Origin: an uncultured Nocardioides sp.
GTDB lineage: Bacteria > Actinomycetota > Actinomycetes > Propionibacteriales > Nocardioidaceae
NCBI RefSeq assembly: GCF_947489365.1
Contig: NZ_CANLDB010000003.1
Coordinates: 248,001 to 312,000, forward strand
Direction of reading: 5' to 3'
Length of the DNA stretch: 64,000 nt
Each line of letters opens with the position of its first letter. Positions within the stretch are counted from its first letter, which is position 1. Shown here piece after piece: positions 58,508-64,000 of the stretch. Under the pieces are notes generated by a model. That model was given only the letters and a program-made list of their open reading frames with translations, was not told the DNA's origin and ran no database searches. The translations under genes were made by a program, and so were the position numbers.

Positions 58508-59581
58508 GTGACCGCTCCGGAGCCCCGCCGCAACGTCCAGCAGATCCCCGCCTACGTGCCCGGCAAGCCTCCGGCGCCGCGGACCGACCTGGTCTCGTAC
58601 AAGCTGTCGTCGAACGAGAACCCGTACCCGCCGCTGCCGGGCGTGGTCTCCGCCGCGCAGGCCGCCGTCGAGACGATGAACCGCTACCCCGACATGGGCA
58701 GCGCCGCGCTGTACGCCGAGCTGGCCGCCCGCCTCGACGTGCCGGTCTCCGACCTGGCCGCCGGCACCGGGTCGGTCGCGCTGATCTACCAGCTCCTCGC
58801 GGCATACTGCGAGCCCGGCGACGAGGTCGTCCACGCCTGGCGCTCCTTCGAGGCCTACCCGATCGCGATCACCACGGCGGCCGCCGTCAGCGTCCCCGTC
58901 CCCCTGACCGCCGACGCCCGCCACGACCTCGACGCGATGGCCGCCGCGATCACCGACCGCACCCGCGTGGTGCTGCTGTGCACCCCGAACAACCCGACCG
59001 GCCCGGCGCTGACCCAGACCGAGGTCGACGGCTTCCTCGCGAAGGTCCCCGCCGGCGTGCTCGTCGTCCTCGACGAGGCCTACCTGGAGTTCGTGCGCCT
59101 CGACGACGCCCTCGACGGCATCGGCACCTACCGCCGCCACGACAACGTGCTGGTCTTCCGCACCTTCTCGAAGGCCTACGGCCTCGCCGGCTTCCGGGTC
59201 GGGTACGCCGTCGCCCACGCCCCGGTCGCCGCGGCGCTGCGGGCCGTGTCGCTGCCGTTCGGCGTCTCGTCGGTCGCCCAGGCCGCCGCGATCGCCTCGC
59301 TCGAGGCGCAGCCCGAGCTGTTCGAGCGCGTCGAGGGCATCGTCGCCGAGCGCGACCGCCTCGTCGCCGGGCTGGCCGAGGTCGGCTGGCACGTCCCCGA
59401 CGCGCAGGGCAACTTCGTCTGGTTCGACCTGGGCGACCGCACCGGCGCCTTCGCGGCCGCGGCCGACGCGGCGGGGCTGATGGTCCGGCCCTTCGCGGGT
59501 CAGGGCTGCCGGGTCACCGTGGGCGAGCCCGAGGCCAACGCGCGCCTGCTCGAGGTCGCCGCGGCGTTCTCGCGGGAGTAG
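58508..59581 (+). CDS. pat: Aromatic amino-acid / histidinol-phosphate aminotransferase
   Basis: A 357-residue PLP enzyme of the HisC-like class. It starts with the NVQQIPAYVPGKP region typical of the aromatic aminotransferase (Pat/HisC2) subgroup. LSSNENPYPPLPGV is followed by NRYPDMG, PNNPTGPALT, VVLDEAYLEF and the PLP lysine in TFSKAYGLAGFRVGYA near residue 220. It transaminates phenylalanine, tyrosine or histidinol phosphate. Expression is leaderless (TAGCGT, six bases, GTG). The stop of the VanZ-like gene lies within this promoter. Confidence 0.87.
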   Translation: MTAPEPRRNVQQIPAYVPGKPPAPRTDLVSYKLSSNENPYPPLPGVVSAAQAAVETMNRYPDMGSAALYAELAARLDVPVSDLAAGTGSVALIYQLLAAYCEPGDEVVHAWRSFEAYPIAITTAAAVSVPVPLTADARHDLDAMAAAITDRTRVVLLCTPNNPTGPALTQTEVDGFLAKVPAGVLVVLDEAYLEFVRLDDALDGIGTYRRHDNVLVFRTFSKAYGLAGFRVGYAVAHAPVAAALRAVSLPFGVSSVAQAAAIASLEAQPELFERVEGIVAERDRLVAGLAEVGWHVPDAQGNFVWFDLGDRTGAFAAAADAAGLMVRPFAGQGCRVTVGEPEANARLLEVAAAFSRE

Positions 59582-59610
59582 GGAGACCCCGGCCGGGGCA
59601 GGAGGGACGC

Positions 59611-60376
59611 ATGCCACGCGTGCCGAAGGTCCGGGCCTGGTCCAACACGGTCCGGAAGAGCCAGTTCCACCCGGGCGACGTCGACCTGTTCGTGCTGCGG
59701 GACCACCAGCGGATCCTGCGCGTCCTGGGTTTCGAGCGCGCCGACGAGGGCGAGGGCGCACCCCTCGGGCCGCGACCGGTGGGGCCTGCTGCGCGGCATC
59801 GCGATGCTGGCCCCCGTGTTCACCGTGGTCGCCGGTGGCGGTCGGGTCCCGAGGAGCGGGACCGTGGTCGACCCGATGGGCAGCGACACCGCGACGGTCT
59901 ACTGCGCCCTCCTCTTCCTCGTCGCCGTGCCCGGGCCGGCGCTGGTGGCGATGCGGTGGCTCGCGGCCCACCGCCGGCGGGACTGGCTCGAGATCGCCTA
60001 CCTCGCCTTCACCACGCTGGTCGGCGCCAGCGTCCTGACCTCAATGATCACCGACTGGTACGTCGAGCCGCTCGCCCTCCCGACGCTGCCGGTCTGGGTG
60101 ACCACGGTGACCGCCGCCGCGGTGCTCCTCGCCGTCGCGGTCGCCTCGCGGGGCCGTCGTACGCAGGCCGACGAGCACTTCCGCGTCGTGGGCGAGCCCG
60201 ACCCCACGAAGGCCCGGCAGATGATCGAGGCGCTCCCCGCCCGCACGCGCGAACAGCTGCACGACATGCGCACCCGCGCGGTCGAGAACCTGACGAAGCG
60301 GGGCGTGGTCGACGCGGACGAGGCGCGTCGCATCACCTCGACGCCGCTGGGTGAGGGTCCGCAGTCGCGTCGTTAG
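59611..60376 (+). pseudogene. Membrane-protein gene with a frameshift
   Basis: ATG 59611 follows a good AGGAGG site and opens a charged N-terminus (MPRVPKVRAWSNTVRKSQF to GFERADEGEGA). It then shifts one base to a frame reading SGRDRWGLLRGIAMLAPVF with four membrane helices and a soluble tail (RQMIEALPARTREQLHDMRT). The switch lies near 59755-59770, around GGGCGCACCCCTCGGG. The span is one base over a multiple of three. A real frameshift or a sequencing error at the C run would both fit. If broken, the 59804-60376 part could still be made from an internal ATG. The 3' end overlaps the convergent MFS gene. Confidence 0.65.
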
Positions 60377-61604
60377 TCGCGCCCGTGTCGAGGTGCTCCG
60401 TCACCCGGTCCATGGCGCGGAAGCGCGGGCCGGCGGCGGGCGCCATCGTCGCCACGAGGTACGCCGCCCCGCAGGCCACCAGCGCGGGTGCGAGACCGAC
60501 GCCGGCGACGAGCCCGCCCGCCACGAGACCGCCGAACGGGATCAGCGACCACGCCGACGCCGTCATCATCGAGCCCGCCCGGCCCACCATCGGCTCGGGC
60601 GTCCGCTCGTAGAGCAGTGCGCTGATCAGCGGGTTGATGAAGCCTGCGGCGAAGCCGGCGACGACGCCCGTCGCGACCACCCCGGCGAGCGGGGAGTCGA
60701 GGGCGACCACGACGAACCGCGGCGCCCCCGCCAGCAGGAACGCGACGACGTACGTGGCGAACCGCGGCAGGCGGTCGCCGTACGCCGCGGCGAGGAGGCT
60801 GCCGGCGATCGCGGCGCCGGAGAACGAGGCGCCGAGCAGGCCGAGCACCGTCGCGCCCAGGCCGGACGCGACGACCCAGCTCGGCAGGAGGACCGCCGAG
60901 TACGCCTGGTCCAGCAGGTTCGTCACCGCCACCATCACCGCGATGCCGAGCAGCACGGGGTCGCGGCGCAGGAAGCCGGCGCCCTCACGCAGCTCGGTGA
61001 GGTAGCCCTGCCGCGGAGCAGGCTCCGGCGCGACCAGCCGCCGCGTCGCCACGAGGGTCAGCAGCGCCGCCGCGCCCCAGCCGACCGCCGTGACGACGAG
61101 CGCGTACGGCGCCCCGACGGCCGCGACGACCACCCCGCCGAGCGCGGCGCCGGCGAGGCTGGCGGTCCGCTCCGAGGTCCCGGCCAGGCCCGCGACCCGT
61201 TCCAGCGACGTGCCCGCGTGGCGGGCGAGCTGGGGCACGAGGGCGCCGCGCCCGGCGTCCGCCGGGCCGTTCAGCGCGGCCGCGAGCGCGACGAGCACGC
61301 AGAGCAGCGGGATCGACAGCACGTCGAGCGCGTACGCCGCCGGGACGGCCGCCAGCACCGGCACGCTCAGCGCCTCCGCTCCGATCGCGACCCGCCGCGC
61401 GCCGAACCGGTCGACCACCGGCCCCGCCAGTGCCTGGGCCACGACCTGCGGGACGGTCCCCGCGAACGCCACCACGCCCGTGAGGACGGCGCTGCCCGTC
61501 GTGGTCAGCACGAACCACGGCACCGCGATGAACGAGACCCGGACGCCGGCGGTGGCGAGGACGTCCGCGGCCAGGTAGCCCGCCAGCGCACCCCGCCCGC
61601 TCAC
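60333..61604 (-). CDS. Major facilitator superfamily exporter
   Basis: A 423-residue MFS protein with 12 helices; the loop DRFGARRVAIGAEALSV carries the motif-A DRxGxRR. It resembles drug/enterobactin-type exporters (MFS_3) with the LVPQLARHAGTSLERVAGL loop. The GTG start overlaps the stop of the ArsR-type regulator (GTGA), so that regulator very likely controls it. Confidence 0.87.
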   Translation of the reverse strand: MSGRGALAGYLAADVLATAGVRVSFIAVPWFVLTTTGSAVLTGVVAFAGTVPQVVAQALAGPVVDRFGARRVAIGAEALSVPVLAAVPAAYALDVLSIPLLCVLVALAAALNGPADAGRGALVPQLARHAGTSLERVAGLAGTSERTASLAGAALGGVVVAAVGAPYALVVTAVGWGAAALLTLVATRRLVAPEPAPRQGYLTELREGAGFLRRDPVLLGIAVMVAVTNLLDQAYSAVLLPSWVVASGLGATVLGLLGASFSGAAIAGSLLAAAYGDRLPRFATYVVAFLLAGAPRFVVVALDSPLAGVVATGVVAGFAAGFINPLISALLYERTPEPMVGRAGSMMTASAWSLIPFGGLVAGGLVAGVGLAPALVACGAAYLVATMAPAAGPRFRAMDRVTEHLDTGATNDATADPHPAASR

Positions 61605-62182
61605 GGTTGTTCCGCCCGGGGCCGTGGGAAGGCGTGGATCGCCACCTCGAACAGGCTCGCGTCCCCCGAGTCGTCGTGAGCGCCCTCGGGGTCCTCGACC
61701 CAGCCGTCGACGACCGCCATCAGCGCCTCCTTCAGCTCCCTGGCCCGGGAGGGAGTGAGCCGCAGCCCCCAGTCACTGACGGTGGTGGCGTCCACCCACT
61801 CCCGAGGGAGGGACGAGCGTTCCTCCACGAAGCGCTGCAACCGCTCGGTGTGCACGATCGCGACCGCCTGGAGGAAGCCCTCGAGCGCGTCGCGCTCGTC
61901 AGGAGCGCGGTAGTCACCAGGCCCGGAACGGGTCGACTGGTGCGCCGCCGCCCACCACCGCTCCCGGCCGTTCCCGCGCTCGGCGTCGTCGACGACGAAT
62001 CCGTGCTTCGCGAGCGTCCGCAGGTGGTACGACGTCGCCCCGCTGGTGAGCCCCATGCGCGCGGCCAGGCTGGTCGCCGTCGCGGGCCCGTCGGCGCGCA
62101 GGTGGCCGAGGATCTTCAGCCGCGCCGGGTGGGCGAGGGCCCGCAGGCCGGCGGCGTCGGGCGTGATGGAGGTGAGGTCCAC
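61601..62182 (-). CDS. ArsR-type winged-helix regulator
   Basis: A 193-residue regulator: the HTH LRALAHPARLKILGHLRADG, TATSLAARMGLTSGATSYHLRTLAKHGFV is typical, with a helical C-terminal extension of about 100 residues. It lacks the Cys motifs of metal-sensing ArsR proteins. It starts at GTG 62182 with TAGCAT six bases upstream. The divergent alpha/beta hydrolase gene may also be under its control; an AT-rich TTTGCAAA lies in the shared interval. Confidence 0.88.
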   Translation of the reverse strand: MDLTSITPDAAGLRALAHPARLKILGHLRADGPATATSLAARMGLTSGATSYHLRTLAKHGFVVDDAERGNGRERWWAAAHQSTRSGPGDYRAPDERDALEGFLQAVAIVHTERLQRFVEERSSLPREWVDATTVSDWGLRLTPSRARELKEALMAVVDGWVEDPEGAHDDSGDASLFEVAIHAFPRPRAEQP

Positions 62183-62273
62183 CCCGCGATGCTAGACCGC
62201 CAACATGTGTTTGCAAAGATTCGTTGGCGATCAGACCGATGAGTTCGCGGGGCCGGTCTGGTCGACTGCAGCC

Positions 62274-63095
62274 ATGGAGACGACGACCCTGGAGACCGGA
62301 CGCGGCGACCGCGTCACGTACGACGCCCACGGGCCGGTGGGGGAGGGCCGTGCGGTGGTGTTCGTCGCCGGTGCGGGGCCGTACCGCGCGATGGACCCCG
62401 CGACCACCGCCTGCGCCGAGGCCCTCGCCGCGCGTGGCGTGCCCGCCGTCGTCCACGACCGGCTCGGCCGCGCCGACAGCCCCGCCGAGGGCCCGATCGA
62501 CCTCGACCGGGAGGCGGGCCCGGGTGGCGCGATCGCCGCCCTCGTCGCGGCGGTCGGCGGGGACGCCGTCCTGTGCGGGCACTCGTCCGGCGCCGCGATC
62601 TCGCTGTACGCCGCGACGGAGGGCGGGGTGCCCGTCTCCGGCCTGGCGCTCTTCGAGGCCCCGCTGGACCCGGCGGTCACCGGCGTCGGACCGTGGACGG
62701 TGGAGGTCGAGACGTTCCTCGACGCCGGGGAGCACGAGCGGGCCGTGGACCACTACCTCCGTGACATGCCGCCCGAGCTCGTGGGCTGGCTGCGCGAGTC
62801 GCCGGTCTGGCCGGCCTGGGTCTCCCACGCCCCGGCCCTGCGCGTCGACGCCCAGGCCATGCGCTGGGCCTTCTCCGCGCCGTACGACGTGCAGTTCGGC
62901 GCCCGGCTCGCCGAGCTGGGGGTGCCGGTGCGGGCGGCGCACGGCACCGACACCTTCCCCGAGATGCCGGTCGCGGCCGAGGCGATCGCCGCCGCCGTCC
63001 CGGGCGCGGTCGCCGTCGAGGTCGCCGGGTCGAACCACACCTGGGACCCCGACGCCATGGCCGACCTGCTCGCGGAGCTCGTGCGTGAGGGCTGA
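62274..63095 (+). CDS. Alpha/beta hydrolase
   Basis: A 273-residue alpha/beta hydrolase: oxyanion region VVFVAGAGPYRAMD, nucleophile elbow GHSSGAAISLY, and catalytic His in AGSNHTWDPD near the end. The acid residue is probably in AHGTDTFPE. It hydrolyses an ester, amide or similar bond in an unknown substrate. It is divergent from the ArsR/MFS pair and followed by a long hairpin terminator. Confidence 0.87.
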   Translation: METTTLETGRGDRVTYDAHGPVGEGRAVVFVAGAGPYRAMDPATTACAEALAARGVPAVVHDRLGRADSPAEGPIDLDREAGPGGAIAALVAAVGGDAVLCGHSSGAAISLYAATEGGVPVSGLALFEAPLDPAVTGVGPWTVEVETFLDAGEHERAVDHYLRDMPPELVGWLRESPVWPAWVSHAPALRVDAQAMRWAFSAPYDVQFGARLAELGVPVRAAHGTDTFPEMPVAAEAIAAAVPGAVAVEVAGSNHTWDPDAMADLLAELVREG

Positions 63096-63100
63096 CGATC

Positions 63101-63142
63101 TGTGGCGGATACGACCCCGATATCGGGGTCAGATCCGCCACA
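63101..63142. terminator. Nested palindromic terminator
   Basis: TGTGGCGGAT and ATCCGCCACA (63101-63110, 63133-63142) enclose the perfect 18-base palindrome GACCCCGATATCGGGGTC (63113-63130). It lies just after the hydrolase stop and before the next promoter. Confidence 0.75.
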
Positions 63143-63228
63143 CATCTGTCACGAGCCCCGCGGTGCGCCGCCCGGGCGCCGAGGCCCGTGGGGGCTCGAC
63201 GCGGGGGGCCGCTCCCTAGGCTGACGCC

Positions 63229-64000
63229 ATGAGCAACGAGTCGGGCCAGGAGTCCGGGAGCTACGTCGAGGCGGACGGCTTCGACCGCGACATGAACTAC
63301 ATCGACGACCGCATCGTCCGCGAGCCCTCGGGGGACCGGGAGTGGCCGGTCGAGCCGGGCCGCTACCGCCTCGCCGCGGCCCGCGCCTGCCCGTGGGCGA
63401 ACCGCGCGATCATCGTGCGCCAGCTGCTCGGCCTGGAGGACGTGATCTCCATGGGCCTCGCCGGCCCCACCCACGACGCCGACAGCTGGACCTTCGACCT
63501 CGACCCCGGCGGCAAGGACCCCGTGCTCGGCATCGAGCGCCTCCAGGAGGCGTACTTCGCGCGCTTCCCCGACTACCCCCGTGGCATCACGGTGCCCGCG
63601 ATGGTCGACGTCCCGACCGGCCAGGTCGTCACCAACGACTTCGACCAGATCACCCGCGACCTCTCCTCGGAGTGGACCGCCCACCACCGCGCCGACGCGC
63701 CCGACCTCTGGCCGGACGACGTCCGCGACGAGATGGAGGAGGTCATGGAGCGCGTCTTCCGGGAGGTCAACAACGGCGTCTACCGCTGCGGCTTCGCCGG
63801 CAACCAGGGCGCCTACGAGAAGGCGTACGACGAGCTGTTCGCCGCGCTGGACTGGCTCGAGGAGCGCCTGACCGACCGCCGCTACCTCATGGGGTCGGCG
63901 ATCACCGAGGCCGACGTCCGCCTGTTCACGACCCTGGCGCGGTTCGACCCCGTCTACCACGGCCACTTCAAGTGCAACCGCAACAAGCTGACCGAGATGC
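63229..64000 (+). CDS. Xi-class glutathione transferase (glutathionyl-hydroquinone reductase-like), 5' part
   Basis: The visible 257 residues show the Xi-class layout: RYRLAAARACPWANRAIIVRQL with the catalytic Cys (CPW), PAMVDVPTGQVVTNDFDQIT (the thioredoxin-fold Pro-Asp pair), and the helical domain DWLEERLTDRRYLMGSAITEADVRLF. These enzymes reduce glutathionyl-hydroquinones. Actinobacteria of this kind normally make mycothiol instead of glutathione, so mycothiol adducts are the likelier substrate. TAGGCT lies six bases before the ATG. The gene continues past the window end. Confidence 0.85.
   Translation, partial: MSNESGQESGSYVEADGFDRDMNYIDDRIVREPSGDREWPVEPGRYRLAAARACPWANRAIIVRQLLGLEDVISMGLAGPTHDADSWTFDLDPGGKDPVLGIERLQEAYFARFPDYPRGITVPAMVDVPTGQVVTNDFDQITRDLSSEWTAHHRADAPDLWPDDVRDEMEEVMERVFREVNNGVYRCGFAGNQGAYEKAYDELFAALDWLEERLTDRRYLMGSAITEADVRLFTTLARFDPVYHGHFKCNRNKLTEM

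Overview
The window reads as about 64 kb of chromosome from a very GC-rich actinobacterium, most likely a Nocardioides-like member of the Nocardioidaceae. This is an inference from several signs. Most genes exceed 70% GC. Gene ends overlap as GTGA or ATGA. Many genes have leaderless starts with a TAnnnT hexamer 6-7 bases before the start codon. A sigK/rskA locus is wired as in mycobacteria. A HelD-type helicase is present, and GC-rich palindromic repeats are scattered between genes. I saw no rRNA, tRNA, integrase, transposase or CRISPR array.

1-3.4 kb holds the end of an acyl-CoA carboxylase operon (carboxyltransferase, biotin carboxylase/BCCP, acyl-CoA dehydrogenase), laid out like the mycobacterial leucine-degradation locus accD1-accA1-fadE19. 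3.5-7.6 kb has a lipoprotein, a small membrane protein, a NYN-LOTUS RNA-binding/nuclease-like protein and three secreted proteins. Two of these are tandem paralogues with near-identical upstream control sequences. 7.7-16.5 kb is a SigK locus. Five genes overlap by four bases each (sigK, rskA, a fused FAD oxidoreductase-DUF1365 protein, two cyclopropane/methyl fatty-acid synthases). They are accompanied by a fasciclin lipoprotein carrying a SigK-like promoter and a membrane molybdopterin oxidoreductase.

16.5-26.6 kb carries an enoyl-CoA hydratase, a HelD-like helicase, a TrmO-type tRNA methyltransferase, a formaldehyde-activating-enzyme-like protein coupled to a zinc alcohol dehydrogenase with a divergent LysR regulator, a DUF2975/XRE pair, a stand-alone PhzE-type anthranilate synthase fusion, a GtrA-like protein and an ABM monooxygenase. 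26.6-31.5 kb is an accessory stretch: a frameshifted questin-oxidase-like gene, about 580 bases without a gene, a coupled two-gene operon (membrane protein plus a protein with a HEPN RxxxxH motif), and a DUF222-HNH nuclease gene under a LexA-like box.

31.5-45.2 kb is mixed housekeeping and regulation: a GNAT, two class A beta-lactamase-like genes flanking a LysR regulator, an ECF sigma factor with its membrane partner, a spore-photoproduct-lyase-like radical SAM protein, two SDR/regulator pairs, a MASE1-PAS histidine kinase, eight tandem 31-base repeats and a DsbA-like protein. 45.2-47.6 kb is a clear low-GC island holding an AAA ATPase overlapping a TOPRIM/DUF4276-like gene. This is the best candidate in the window for an unrecognised, probably anti-phage, two-gene system.

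47.6-64 kb returns to core content: an HtrA-like protease, a cupin, a PadR-controlled drug ABC exporter, an MprAB-like two-component system, a fructosamine-kinase/LMW-phosphatase/membrane-protein operon, a VanZ-like protein, an aromatic aminotransferase, a second frameshifted gene, an MFS exporter with its ArsR-type regulator, an alpha/beta hydrolase and the start of a Xi-class glutathione-transferase-like gene.
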